Shown here piece by piece: positions 17,156 through 25,946 of a stretch of DNA of 64,000 nucleotides (its first letter is position 1; each line of letters opens with the position of its first letter). The translations under genes and the position numbers were made by a program. The notes below the pieces were generated by a model. That model was not told where the DNA came from, ran no database searches, and was given only the letters and a program-made list of their open reading frames with translations. The stretch lies in contig JAFRKJ010000095.1 of NCBI GenBank assembly GCA_017431785.1, positions 1 through 64,000 of the forward strand, written 5' to 3'. The DNA is from Bacillota bacterium (GTDB lineage: Bacteria; Bacillota; Clostridia; Peptostreptococcales; Anaerovoracaceae).

Positions 17156-17924
17156 AGATTTTATCAGTTTGATGGAGGAGATTGCTCCTACGGAGGCATA
17201 TAGAGACATCGACAATTCCGGTCCGCAGATCTTCTGTGGCAATAAGGATATCCAATCGGCACTCGTATGTCTGGAGATCAACCGGGATGTGCTGAAGGAA
17301 GCAGACGAAAAGGGTGCGGATCTGATTCTGACCCACCACCCGCTGATTTTCGAGCCGGAATCCTGTATCAACTACAATGATTATCCCGGCAGATACATCC
17401 ATGAGGCTGTCAGAAAGGGAATCAGCGTATACTCGGCACATCTGTCCTTCGATTTTGCAGCAGAAGGCAACAATGCATATCTGGCGAAGCTCCTGAGACT
17501 GACGGATGTTGAAGCAGGTTCCATCAGCACAGAATGGAGAGGTCATTTGCCTGAGGCAATGAGTTTAGAGGATGTCTGCAGACATGTGGAGAACTCTCTT
17601 TCACTACCGGAACACTACATCAGATGCGTCGACGGCGGCAGGGATCTGCTGAGAAAGGTCGGACTTTGCACCGGAGCCGGCGGAAGTTATATTCCATCTG
17701 CTGCAGCTGCCGGATGCGATCTCTTCATCACAGGAGATCTGAAACTTCACGAAGCACAGTATGCAAAGGCAGCCGGTATCTCTGTCATCGACGCAGGCCA
17801 CTACGGAACAGAGAAAATCTTTACAGGGAATATGGCACATCAGCTCAGACAGAAAGCACTTGAAAAGAATCTTGACATTGATGTTATAATGGCTGAGGCT
17901 GATACCAATCCATATACATTGTAA
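17145..17924 (+). CDS. Nif3-like dinuclear metal center protein
   Basis: 259 residues of the Nif3/YqfO family, probably a hexamer with a two-metal site. The metal-binding segments LTHHPLIFEP and VYSAHLSFDFAA at the N-terminal half and ITGDLKLHEAQYA with DAGHYGTE at the C-terminal half are all present. It is the short form without the inserted PII-like domain. The ATG at 17145 has CAGGAG 8 bases upstream, inside trmK. Function is unsettled; GTP cyclohydrolase-like roles have been proposed for relatives. Confidence 0.9.
   Translation: MKYRDFISLMEEIAPTEAYRDIDNSGPQIFCGNKDIQSALVCLEINRDVLKEADEKGADLILTHHPLIFEPESCINYNDYPGRYIHEAVRKGISVYSAHLSFDFAAEGNNAYLAKLLRLTDVEAGSISTEWRGHLPEAMSLEDVCRHVENSLSLPEHYIRCVDGGRDLLRKVGLCTGAGGSYIPSAAAAGCDLFITGDLKLHEAQYAKAAGISVIDAGHYGTEKIFTGNMAHQLRQKALEKNLDIDVIMAEADTNPYTL
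17860..17890 (+). promoter_or_regulatory. Possible rnpB promoter inside the end of the Nif3 gene
   Basis: TATAAT at 17885-17890 with TTGAAA at 17860-17865 (19-base spacer). A transcript would begin near 17897, about 40 bases before the RNase P RNA. The long spacer makes this tentative. Confidence 0.35.
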
Positions 17925-17935
17925 TCAAGTTTGCA

Positions 17936-18292
17936 GATCCGGGTAAGACAGACAATCGCGCGGCGCATTCGGCGCTGTGAGGAAAGTCCGGGCTCCACAG
18001 GGCAAGGATGCCGGATAACGTCCGGCGTAGGTAACTATAGGGAAAGTGCAACAGAAACATACCGCCGCATTTGTGGTAAGGGTGAAATCGTGAGGTAAGA
18101 GCTCACGGGGATGTATGGTAACATATGTCTCGTGTAAACCCCATCCGGAGCAAGACCAGAAAGGGCGTACGGCTATTGCCGGGCAGTTGCCCGCTGCCGC
18201 CCGGAAGGTAGGTCGCTTGAGCATGCCGGCAACGGTATGTCGAGATAGATGATTGTCAGATACAGAACCCGGCTTACGTCTTGCCCGGATCC
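17936..18292 (+). ncRNA. rnpB: RNase P RNA
   Basis: The catalytic RNA that cuts tRNA 5' leaders. Universal elements are visible: GAGGAAAGTCCGGGCTCC near 17990, ACAGAAACATACCGCC near 18050, GGTAAGGGTGAAA near 18076 and ACAGAACCCGGCTTA near 18262. The ends were set by helix P1, where GATCCGGGTAAGAC pairs with GTCTTGCCCGGATC. It lies directly upstream of a tRNA gene with its own promoter. Confidence 0.95.
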
Positions 18293-18335
18293 AAGAATAA
18301 TCTTAAAAATGATGCAGATTATTTAAAAAAACATC

Positions 18336-18363
18336 TTGCAATAATTTTTTCATAATGTATAAT
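18336..18363 (+). promoter_or_regulatory. Promoter of tRNA-Leu
   Basis: TTGCAA at 18336-18341 and TATAAT at 18358-18363 with a 16-base spacer and TG just before the -10. The +1 would be near 18370, five bases before the mature tRNA. Confidence 0.75.
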
Positions 18364-18374
18364 AGAGAAGTCAT

Positions 18375-18461
18375 GCGGATATGGCGGAACTGGCAGACGC
18401 GCACGGTTCAGGTCCGTGTCGGAGCAATTCGGTGGAGGTTCGAATCCTCTTATCCGCACCA
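18375..18461 (+). tRNA. tRNA-Leu (anticodon CAG)
   Basis: An 87-base class II tRNA. The acceptor stem GCGGATA/TATCCGC, the anticodon stem CACGG/CCGTG with loop TTCAGGT, a long variable arm and the T-loop GGTTCGAATCC are visible. CCA is encoded at 18459-18461. The CAG anticodon (18409-18411) reads CTG, which is the most used Leu codon in the highly expressed genes here. Confidence 0.97.
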
Positions 18462-18497
18462 AAAAGACGGCTGATCATCAGCCGTCTTTTGTTTTTT
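18462..18497. terminator. Bidirectional terminator between tRNA-Leu and mscL
   Basis: AAAAGACGGCTGA and TCAGCCGTCTTTT form a perfect 13-bp stem with a 3-base loop. Downstream T-runs exist in both directions, serving the tRNA on the plus strand and mscL on the minus strand. Confidence 0.9.
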
Positions 18498-18525
18498 GCG
18501 ATTTAGGTTTATCAATTGCACATTT

Positions 18526-18936
18526 TTATTCGTCCAGCTGTGAAGTGCAGTGTGGGCATCTCGTAGCCTTGATAGGAATCTCCTGCAGACAGAAAGGGCA
18601 CTCTTTGGTTGTCGGCTCTTCTTCTGCTTCGTCTTTCTTATTAATGGATGCAGCCTTGTTCATAGCTTTGATGATGCAGAACAGGACCAGCGCTACGATG
18701 ACGAAATTGACGATGGCCATGATGAATGCACCGTACTGGAGCTCAACACCGTTGACGGTTGCAACCAGATGGTTGAAGTCGACTTTCACAAACATGCCGA
18801 TGATTGGTGAAATGATGTTATTCACCAATGCAGTGACAATTGCCGTGAAGGCAGCACCGATAATGATGCCGACTGCCATGTCCATGACGTTTCCGCGAAG
18901 TGCAAATTCCTTGAATTCACTCATAAAACTTTTCAT
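18526..18936 (-). CDS. mscL: Large-conductance mechanosensitive channel with C-terminal zinc ribbon
   Basis: 136 residues. Helix 1 (about 15-45) contains FALRGNVMDMAVGIIIGAAF and helix 2 lies at 68-93; both are standard MscL. The channel opens under membrane tension during osmotic downshock. The C-terminus is unusual: after an acidic linker it carries C113-x2-C116 and C127-x2-C130 (ECPFCLQEI, TRCPHCTS), a zinc-ribbon-like module. AAGGAG precedes the ATG. It faces the tRNA gene across a shared terminator. Confidence 0.93.
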   Translation of the reverse strand: MKSFMSEFKEFALRGNVMDMAVGIIIGAAFTAIVTALVNNIISPIIGMFVKVDFNHLVATVNGVELQYGAFIMAIVNFVIVALVLFCIIKAMNKAASINKKDEAEEEPTTKECPFCLQEIPIKATRCPHCTSQLDE

Positions 18937-18984
18937 TGTATCTTCTCCTTAACGTATCAATAATTTGTAAATAATTTCCCAAAC

Positions 18985-19031
18985 ATTATAACACAAAAAA
19001 TGCAGTTCGGATAAGATTCTTGTGTTATAAT
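18985..19031. promoter_or_regulatory. Divergent -10 elements between mscL and the deacetylase gene
   Basis: A TATAAT reads leftward at 18985-18990 (for mscL) and another reads rightward at 19026-19031 (for the deacetylase). Neither has a good -35 at standard spacing, so both calls are tentative. Confidence 0.35.
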
Positions 19032-19060
19032 AATCTAAATTGGAGTATTGAGGTATAATT

Positions 19061-20545
19061 TTGAAAGAAACAGCAGGAAACAGCTTGAACAATAGATTTG
19101 AAAACGATTTAGATGAGAGGATGGCAAAAGCCATCCGTGAAGAAAAAAGAAAACAGAAAGATAGAGAGAGGAAGAGAAAAAACAAGGCGGCAGCAAGGAA
19201 ACTGGTACTTCTTTTGATTGTACTTGCAGCTGCGGCATGTCTTTGTGTCGGATTGGTCAAACTCTTCTCATCAGATGTATTTGAGACAGAAGAAGAGTTT
19301 ATTGCCTTTGCAGATGATTCCTTTGAATCTGACAGTGTCTGTCCGGAAAGCGGTGTCGATGATAGAGAATACCATTTCAGTGAAGAAACGTCGGTTGCTG
19401 TCAGACGTGGCGATTGGGTGGACGGAGAAACAAAGAGCTTTCTGGATCGGCAGATCAATAACATTTCAGAAAAGAACAATGATGCAAAGGCTCTGTTGAT
19501 CGATACAGCGGCATATACTGCTGAGAATGGCGCAATCAGTGCAGTCATTCATTACAGCACATATACTGTTGACGGACGTCATATGAAAAGAGCTGTATCA
19601 AAGGTCGATACATATCTCTTCAATCCCGATACGCACAGAGTTGCTGATCCTCTGCAAGTCATGAACGTCAATTACAAAAGCAAGGCGCGGGATTATGCAC
19701 AAGAGTATTTCAGCAAGACATTCAGCAAGAAACAGTTGTCGGAGAATTGGGAGGATTACATCGACAGCACTGACGGCAACTTCAACAAGTTTGTCGTCAC
19801 ATCAGAACAGGTAACTTTCTTTTTCGATGATGGAACTGTTTTACAGGAAGGCGAGGGGACGCCTGAAATGAGTGTCCCGCAGACGATTATCGGGTCGGCG
19901 ATCAGACCGGTAGTGCTGGAACGCTACATTGACAAAAAGAAACCGATGGTCGCGCTGACATTCGATGACGGGCCGTACACAAAGACAGAAACAAAGATTC
20001 TTGATGTACTCGAAAGAAACGGAAGTGTCGCGACGTTCTTCTATGTGGGAAACAGGGTGGAAAACGATCATGAATCAGCTCTCAGAGCCGTTAAAATTGG
20101 TTGTGAACTTGGAAATCATTCATGGAGCCATCCTGTTCTTTCACAGCTCGACAATAAGCAGGTCATGAGCCAGATCAAGAAGACAAATGCAGTCATACAC
20201 AAGTATTGCGGTGTAGAACCGGTAGTCGCACGACCGCCTTACGGAGAATTCAATGACAGAGTACTGAAGAAGACGGGAATGGCGCAGATTCTCTGGTCTC
20301 TGGACACCTTGGATTGGAAGAGCCGTGATCCGGAAGCAATATTTAAGGCAGTCAAAAAAGCAAAGAGCCTGGACGGCAAAATCATTCTTATGCATTCCAT
20401 CTATGAGGAGTCGGCGGAGGCGACGGAACTGATTGTACCATGGCTCAAAGAAAACGGGTATCAGACGGTCACAGTCAGTGAACTGATTAAATACAGGACA
20501 GGCAGAACCCCGAAGGCGGGGCAGGTGTATAAGAAACTTAACTAA
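19061..20545 (+). CDS. Membrane-anchored polysaccharide deacetylase (PgdA-like)
   Basis: 494 residues: a basic cytoplasmic N-terminus (1-46), one transmembrane helix (about 47-69), an extracellular domain of ~220 residues and a C-terminal NodB domain. All five NodB motifs are intact: TFDDGP, the metal His pair HSWSHP, RPPYGE, DTLDWKSRD and ILMHSIYE. It most likely removes acetyl groups from peptidoglycan GlcNAc outside the cell, giving lysozyme resistance. Start is TTG 7 bases after GAGG. Architecture resembles S. pneumoniae PgdA. The Rrf2 gene follows after 20 bases. Confidence 0.88.
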   Translation: MKETAGNSLNNRFENDLDERMAKAIREEKRKQKDRERKRKNKAAARKLVLLLIVLAAAACLCVGLVKLFSSDVFETEEEFIAFADDSFESDSVCPESGVDDREYHFSEETSVAVRRGDWVDGETKSFLDRQINNISEKNNDAKALLIDTAAYTAENGAISAVIHYSTYTVDGRHMKRAVSKVDTYLFNPDTHRVADPLQVMNVNYKSKARDYAQEYFSKTFSKKQLSENWEDYIDSTDGNFNKFVVTSEQVTFFFDDGTVLQEGEGTPEMSVPQTIIGSAIRPVVLERYIDKKKPMVALTFDDGPYTKTETKILDVLERNGSVATFFYVGNRVENDHESALRAVKIGCELGNHSWSHPVLSQLDNKQVMSQIKKTNAVIHKYCGVEPVVARPPYGEFNDRVLKKTGMAQILWSLDTLDWKSRDPEAIFKAVKKAKSLDGKIILMHSIYEESAEATELIVPWLKENGYQTVTVSELIKYRTGRTPKAGQVYKKLN

Positions 20546-20565
20546 GAGCAATTCAGGAGAATCAT

Positions 20566-20961
20566 ATGATCATAACAAAACGAAGTGATTACGCATTAAG
20601 AGTATGCAGGGCGCTGCGCGATGGTAAGACTCATAATGTCCGTGAAATCTGTGAGCAGGAAGATATTCCAAAAGCCTTTGCATACAAAATCATCCGTGAA
20701 CTGGAGCAGGGCGGCATTGTTAAATCAGAGAGAGGCAAAGAAGGCGGGTATTATCTGGACAAGAAACTGGATGATCTGACGGTCTATGATATCGTCAGTC
20801 TGACGGAGGAGGATCTCGCAATCGTTCACTGCATGAAGGAAGACTGCGGCAGGAATACAGATGATATTCCGTGCAGAATGCATACGGAGCTTGAGCGTAT
20901 TCAGAAGATTCTTGAACAGGAATTGAAAGATAAGCCGATTTCAGATATTATCGGCGTTTGA
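20566..20961 (+). CDS. Rrf2-family transcriptional regulator with Cys triad
   Basis: 131 residues. The winged-helix N-terminus (ITKRSDYALRVCRALRDG, then IPKAFAYKIIRELEQGGIVKSERG) is typical of Rrf2. Three cysteines C89-x4-C94-x8-C103 lie in the region where IscR, NsrR and RsrR bind an Fe-S cluster, so it may sense iron-sulfur status, NO or redox state. AGGAG precedes the ATG. The stop codon abuts the stop of rluD on the other strand with no gap. Its targets may include the dyads at 28810 and 33026 (inference). Confidence 0.9.
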   Translation: MIITKRSDYALRVCRALRDGKTHNVREICEQEDIPKAFAYKIIRELEQGGIVKSERGKEGGYYLDKKLDDLTVYDIVSLTEEDLAIVHCMKEDCGRNTDDIPCRMHTELERIQKILEQELKDKPISDIIGV

Positions 20962-21852
20962 TTACAAGCTCAGTTTGTGGATAGCTTCCTCCATATCTTT
21001 CGGTATGGGAGCATTGAACTCCACGCGTTCTTTCGTGATGGGGTGGATGAGCGAAAGACTGGCAGCATGAAGCGCCTGACGGCCGATGAGAAGAGAATCT
21101 TCTCCGCCGTAGAGCGAATCGCCAAGAACAGGGTGTCCGATGTGGGACATATGTACTCTGATCTGGTGTGTTCTGCCGGTTTCAAGGAGCAGGGAAACAA
21201 GGGTATGGCACTTGAGGTGCTGTACCACTTCATAATGAGTAACAGAAGGGGCGCCGTCTGATGTGACGCCTCTTTTTACGTCTTCCGGATCGGGTCTTCC
21301 GATAGGAAGATCAATCGTGCCGGATTCAGCAGTCAGTTCACCTTTGACGATGGCGATGTATTTCTTATAGATGAGGTTTTTCCTCATCTGATCCGTAATA
21401 TGGTTCTGGCAGTAGGCGTTTTTTGCTACAATCAGGAGTCCGGATGTATCTCTGTCCAGTCTGTTGACAAAACGGATCTTAAAGACACGGCCTGTCTGTT
21501 CCATATAATTAGCAAGACCATTGGCGCATGTTCCTGCAGGATGACCTTTCGTTGGATGCACAACAATGCCAGGCTGTTTGTTGATGATCATGAGATCATC
21601 ATCTTCAAACACAATGTCGAGAGGAATATCCTCCGGTGGGAAGTTGCTGTGCTCGTCGGGGAGTGTAATGCTGATTTCATCGCCGGCATGAACTTTGTGC
21701 CAGCCTTCCGTCGGAGCACCGTTTCTCATGGTGAGTTTTTCCCGTTTGATCCGGTTTCTCAGGCGCGCTGAAAAATCGAAGTACTCCCGTGTAATCTGGC
21801 GTACTTCCTTGCCGTCGTCTTCACTTGCTACAATGTGGCGGAATTGAGTCAT
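20962..21852 (-). CDS. RluA/RluD-family pseudouridine synthase
   Basis: 296 residues: an N-terminal S4-like RNA-binding part (about 10-75) and the catalytic domain. The catalytic Asp is in VNRLDRDTSGLLIVAKN; GRTHQIRVHMSHIGHPVLGD is the second family signature. It isomerises uridines in 23S rRNA or tRNA; which site cannot be told. Its ATG overlaps the nadK stop codon (TAATG), so translation is probably coupled in the operon pepF-nadK-rluD. Confidence 0.93.
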   Translation of the reverse strand: MTQFRHIVASEDDGKEVRQITREYFDFSARLRNRIKREKLTMRNGAPTEGWHKVHAGDEISITLPDEHSNFPPEDIPLDIVFEDDDLMIINKQPGIVVHPTKGHPAGTCANGLANYMEQTGRVFKIRFVNRLDRDTSGLLIVAKNAYCQNHITDQMRKNLIYKKYIAIVKGELTAESGTIDLPIGRPDPEDVKRGVTSDGAPSVTHYEVVQHLKCHTLVSLLLETGRTHQIRVHMSHIGHPVLGDSLYGGEDSLLIGRQALHAASLSLIHPITKERVEFNAPIPKDMEEAIHKLSL

Positions 21853-22655
21853 TAGAGGAACTTGTCTTTTACTTTACTCCAGAAGTCATAATCGCTGAAC
21901 CTAATCAGATTGACACATTTTTCTGAGGTGCGGACCTCGATCTCCTTGAGGTTCGAATAGGCTGTTTCAATACCATCATTATGGATGTATATGACCTTAT
22001 CTGATTTCTCAGGAACGATGCCCAGCGTCAGATCCGACGGGAGCATGATACTGGACGTGAAAGATCTGAAAGCGGTTGTGTTCATCGGTGCAAGAGGAGT
22101 CACCTGAAGGGCATTGAGCCTTGGATCGACGATGGAACCGCCCAGAGAGTAGTTGTATGCAGTACTGCCTGCTGATGTCGCGACAAGAATGCCGTCGCCG
22201 CTGAACTTCTCGATTGGTTTGCCGCCTATGGAAAGATCAAGATGGATGGAATAGGATTTGCTGCCTGTGACTGCGAGTTCATTCAGACCGATATGAGTAT
22301 CCTTCTTGCCATCGGCAGTTGTGGCGATACCCATAACCGTTCCAAGTTTCTGTATCGTGTAATTTCCAAGTTCGTAATCTTCCAGGAAAACATCAAAATC
22401 TTCCGGCCATACTTCCTGGAAAAAACCGAGGTGACCGGTGTTGATTCCGACAATTGGTGTTTCAGGAATACCGCAGCGGTGCATGGTCCTCAGAAAGGCA
22501 CCGTCACCGCCGATGCAGATCAGCAGTTCCGCATTTTCATGAAAACCTTCCACGACTTCGTAGCCGCGGGCAGTAAGTTTTTTCTTCAGTTCGTTTTCAA
22601 CACCTGTTGAGCGCTCTGTTTCGTTTGTAAACAGTGATATGATTCCAGTTTTCAT
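21852..22655 (-). CDS. nadK: NAD kinase
   Basis: 267 residues. The ATP/NAD-kinase signature GGDGAFLRTMH lies near residue 50, with the NAD-binding NELAVTG and the GSTAYNYSLGGSIVDP segment later. It phosphorylates NAD to NADP and sets the cellular NADP pool. The ATG directly abuts the pepF stop codon (TAGATG). Confidence 0.95.
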   Translation of the reverse strand: MKTGIISLFTNETERSTGVENELKKKLTARGYEVVEGFHENAELLICIGGDGAFLRTMHRCGIPETPIVGINTGHLGFFQEVWPEDFDVFLEDYELGNYTIQKLGTVMGIATTADGKKDTHIGLNELAVTGSKSYSIHLDLSIGGKPIEKFSGDGILVATSAGSTAYNYSLGGSIVDPRLNALQVTPLAPMNTTAFRSFTSSIMLPSDLTLGIVPEKSDKVIYIHNDGIETAYSNLKEIEVRTSEKCVNLIRFSDYDFWSKVKDKFL

Positions 22656-24461
22656 CTATCTTACCAATCCTTCGAATTCATCAAGCAGTTCATTGAATTT
22701 ATCCATAGCTTTTCTGATCGGTTCAGGGCTGGACATGTCCACGCCTGCTATTTTCAGGAGCTCAATAGGGTAATCAGATTCACCCGTCTTGAGGAATTCA
22801 ATATATCTCTTTGCAGCCGGTTTTCCTTCGCTGAGGATATCTGAGCTGATGGCAGTAGCTGCGGAGTATCCAGTAGCATATTTATATACGTAGAACGCAT
22901 TGTAGAAATGCGGAATACGGGCCCATTCATATCTGATGGTATCATCACGTTCAACAGCAGGACCATAGTACTTGTCATTAAGTGCCTGATACTCCTCGCA
23001 CATCCAATCGCCTGTGAGCACCTGACCCGCTTCGATCGCTTTGTGAGTAATGTCTTCAAATTCCGCGAACATAGTCTGTCTGAAGAGTGTTGTACGGAAC
23101 TCCTCAAGATACATGTTCAGCAAATACTTCCGCATGCGCTTATCTGTTTCCTTACCCAGCAGGTAATTCATCAGAAGTGCTTCGTTAACGGTTGAAGCTG
23201 TTTCCGCCGTGAAGATGGAGTGACTGCCGTAGATATATGGCTGTGCAGCTCTCGTGTATCTGGAGTGCATAGAGTGACCCATCTCATGGATGATTGTAAA
23301 GACATCTTTCAGCGTATCTGTGTAATTGAGAAGAATGTAAGGATAGCTGTCATAGCAGCCGAAGCTGTAAGCACCGCTGGTTTTCCCCTGATTTTCGTAG
23401 ACGTCGATCCAGCCTTGCTCAATACCTTTGTTCATCTTATTGATGTAGTCTTTCCCCAGCGGTTTCAGCGCTTCTCTCATAATATCGAGACCATCTTCGA
23501 AAGATACCTTGCGGTCAGGCACTTTGATGAGCGGAACATACATGTCATACATGTACATCTTGTCAACGCCCAGAAGTTCTTTCCTGAGCTGTACGTATCT
23601 GTGCATGGACGGCAGGTTCTCATTTACAACGCTCACGAGATTGTCATACACTTCGCCCGGGATATTGTCACCGGAAAGGGCAGCCTCTCTGGAGGAACCG
23701 TAATTGCGTATGCGGGCGCTGACAACATCTGTTCTGGTGTTATAGCTGTATGCCGCAGAAATGGTATTGATCAGATCCTTGAAGGAGTCGTACATGGAGT
23801 TATAGGCGGACTTGCGCAGTTCGCGGTCTTTGGATTCCATGTACTTGATATAGGTCCCGTGGGAAAGAGGGTGGTTTTTTCCCTTGCTGTCAACGGCATC
23901 CTTGAATTTGATGTCTGCATTGTTCAGCATGGTGAAGATGTCATTGGTTGCTCCTGTGATTTCACCGATCTGAGCGAGAACCGTTTCCTCCTTGCGCCCG
24001 AGAACATGTTTTTTGCGGCGGAGCGAGTCGAGTATTGCAAATTCATAAGTCTTCAGTTTCGGATTCTCCTCGATGAATCCAAGAAGCGTCTTCCTTTTGA
24101 TGGACAGGAGTTCCGGTGTGAAGAAGGATACTCTTGCAGATACATAGGCTATCACTGCCTTTGTCTTATCTGTCATGCCCTGATAGAGACTGTTAGAATT
24201 GTCCTCATCGCGTCTCATATGCGCATAGACATAGATTTTCTCAAGTTTGCGCATCAGTTTATCCATGGATGCAAAAGCATCATAAAGTATGTCAGCACTG
24301 TCTCCGAGATGACCTGCGAATTTCGCAGCGTATTGATCCGCCTGTTTTCTGATCTTCTCGAGATCCGGATCGATGGTACTTTCATCGCTGATCATGGCTT
24401 CGATGTTCCACTTGTATTTCGGGTCGATTTTATCTCTTGTTTTCAGTTTTTTTGAGCCCAT
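22656..24461 (-). CDS. pepF: Oligoendopeptidase F
   Basis: 601 residues, M3B family zinc peptidase. The catalytic HExxH is in IIHEMGHSMHSRY, with the third ligand in the AETASTVNEALL helix. It cleaves short peptides in the cytoplasm, which suits an amino-acid fermenter. A GGAGG site precedes the ATG and a divergent promoter lies upstream. A long open frame antisense to it (23220-24455, plus strand) has no gene-like features. Confidence 0.95.
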   Translation of the reverse strand: MGSKKLKTRDKIDPKYKWNIEAMISDESTIDPDLEKIRKQADQYAAKFAGHLGDSADILYDAFASMDKLMRKLEKIYVYAHMRRDEDNSNSLYQGMTDKTKAVIAYVSARVSFFTPELLSIKRKTLLGFIEENPKLKTYEFAILDSLRRKKHVLGRKEETVLAQIGEITGATNDIFTMLNNADIKFKDAVDSKGKNHPLSHGTYIKYMESKDRELRKSAYNSMYDSFKDLINTISAAYSYNTRTDVVSARIRNYGSSREAALSGDNIPGEVYDNLVSVVNENLPSMHRYVQLRKELLGVDKMYMYDMYVPLIKVPDRKVSFEDGLDIMREALKPLGKDYINKMNKGIEQGWIDVYENQGKTSGAYSFGCYDSYPYILLNYTDTLKDVFTIIHEMGHSMHSRYTRAAQPYIYGSHSIFTAETASTVNEALLMNYLLGKETDKRMRKYLLNMYLEEFRTTLFRQTMFAEFEDITHKAIEAGQVLTGDWMCEEYQALNDKYYGPAVERDDTIRYEWARIPHFYNAFYVYKYATGYSAATAISSDILSEGKPAAKRYIEFLKTGESDYPIELLKIAGVDMSSPEPIRKAMDKFNELLDEFEGLVR

Positions 24462-24479
24462 TTTTCCCTCCGCAATTGT

Positions 24480-24527
24480 TTTACTTTAATCCTGTCATAT
24501 TGTATAATACTTGAGTTGATTATTCAA
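24480..24527. promoter_or_regulatory. Overlapping divergent promoters for pepF and murI
   Basis: Rightward: TTTACT at 24480-24485, 17-base spacer, TG-TATAAT at 24503-24508. Leftward: TTGAAT (24527-24522) with a 17-base spacer to TACAAT (24504-24499). The two share sequence, so binding to one should interfere with the other. Confidence 0.7.
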
Positions 24528-24549
24528 TAACAGAGAGGATACGTAAAAC

Positions 24550-25374
24550 ATGGACAACAGGCCTATCGGCTTCTTTGACTCAGGACTCGGCGGATTGACG
24601 TGCATTCCTTATCTCATGAGGGAGCTGCCTGAGGAGAAAATCATATATTTCGGCGATACAGCCAGGACACCATATGGTTCGAAGGCAACCAGAACCATAC
24701 GGAGTTTCAGCATGGAAATCGCTGACTTCCTTGTTAAGTCAGATGTGAAGATGATCGTCATCGCCTGCAATACGGTCAGCGCTACCTGCGTCTATGATCT
24801 GCAGCAGAGATTCCCGCAGACGCCGATCATCGGCATCATTGAACCGACTGCGAGATACGTCGGCACATATCGTGGAGTCAAAGATAAAGTCGGTGTGATC
24901 GGGACCAAGGTCACCATCACTTCTCATGCGTACAAAAATATGATCCATATGTACAATGAGAAACTAGATATCGTTGAGGCTCCTTGTCCTGCATTTGTAC
25001 CGCTGATTGAAGAAGGCATCATCGACAATGAGATCATGGACCTTACGATCAAATACTATATGGATTCTTTTGTCAATGACAATCATCTGGATGCGATCGT
25101 TCTCGGATGCACCCATTACCCGCTCATCAAAAAGAATATCGAGCGGCTCTATCCGCATCTGGATATCATCAATCCGTCAGACATCGTCGTCGGAAGAATC
25201 AGAGAAGTTCTGGACGACAGAGATGGATTTGCGTCAGGTTCTGATTTTACCAACGTGTTCTATGCAAGTGACTTGAGTGAAAACTTCATCAATATGATCG
25301 ATAAAATATTCAAAGAAGAAGAAACAAAGGTCAAGTTTCTCAACTTTGACCTCGAAAGGGAGATTAGCAGATGA
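24550..25374 (+). CDS. murI: Glutamate racemase
   Basis: 274 residues. The catalytic acid-base cysteines are C73 in IACNTVSATC and C187 in LGCTHYPL, with D10 and H189 as partners. It makes D-glutamate for peptidoglycan. The stop overlaps the next gene by 4 bases (ATGA). Confidence 0.96.
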   Translation: MDNRPIGFFDSGLGGLTCIPYLMRELPEEKIIYFGDTARTPYGSKATRTIRSFSMEIADFLVKSDVKMIVIACNTVSATCVYDLQQRFPQTPIIGIIEPTARYVGTYRGVKDKVGVIGTKVTITSHAYKNMIHMYNEKLDIVEAPCPAFVPLIEEGIIDNEIMDLTIKYYMDSFVNDNHLDAIVLGCTHYPLIKKNIERLYPHLDIINPSDIVVGRIREVLDDRDGFASGSDFTNVFYASDLSENFINMIDKIFKEEETKVKFLNFDLEREISR

Positions 25375-25943
25375 ACTACAAAGATCTGATTGAATATCTG
25401 GATATCGAAAACGGCAACGAACTTCGGTATTTTGAAGAAATTGCCGACCTGGTCGAAAGTGATGAGCACATCGATTACGAAGCACTCCTCAGACTGTTCG
25501 AAGAAGTGGATCGGGATGCGGTTGCTGAACTGCTGGACGAGTACTTCAATGATGTTACCGATGTGATTCCAGAAGAGTACAGTGAATTGTTCTCTCTGCT
25601 GGAACAAATCAGAATGGAACTGACGGGCGTCATCAGAAGCATCTCCGATGACGATCCGGAGTCAGTACGCAATTTTACAGACAGATTCTACCGCTTCAGG
25701 AACTGGTATGTCTACGATTCAGTCGTATACGTACAAGTCAGAGAAGAGGAGGAGACGGGCATCTTTGGACGTGAATATGAGCAAAGCGTCAGAGACGCCA
25801 TTGCAACAGCCAGAGCCGGAAGGTTCGATAGTGAGGAATACTCCTTCGATTTTTCCATGGCCCTGGATTACGATATCGATTACTACGAAATGTCATTCTC
25901 CGACCTGATCAGCACAGTCGATCAGGATGAAGGCCTGAATTAG
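25371..25943 (+). CDS. Acidic hypothetical protein
   Basis: 190 residues, not recognised. It is strongly acidic (many Asp/Glu clusters such as VREEEETGIF), predicted mostly helical, with no membrane segment, signal peptide or cysteine. Overlap with murI by ATGA suggests coupled translation. The only nearby functions are D-glutamate synthesis and a RarD transporter, neither of which suggests a role. Confidence 0.75.
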   Translation: MNYKDLIEYLDIENGNELRYFEEIADLVESDEHIDYEALLRLFEEVDRDAVAELLDEYFNDVTDVIPEEYSELFSLLEQIRMELTGVIRSISDDDPESVRNFTDRFYRFRNWYVYDSVVYVQVREEEETGIFGREYEQSVRDAIATARAGRFDSEEYSFDFSMALDYDIDYYEMSFSDLISTVDQDEGLN

Positions 25944-25946
25944 AGG

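Noticed and set aside
23220..24455. 411-codon plus-strand open frame
   Set aside because: It lies wholly antisense to pepF, whose family motifs are certain, and has no start signal or domain.
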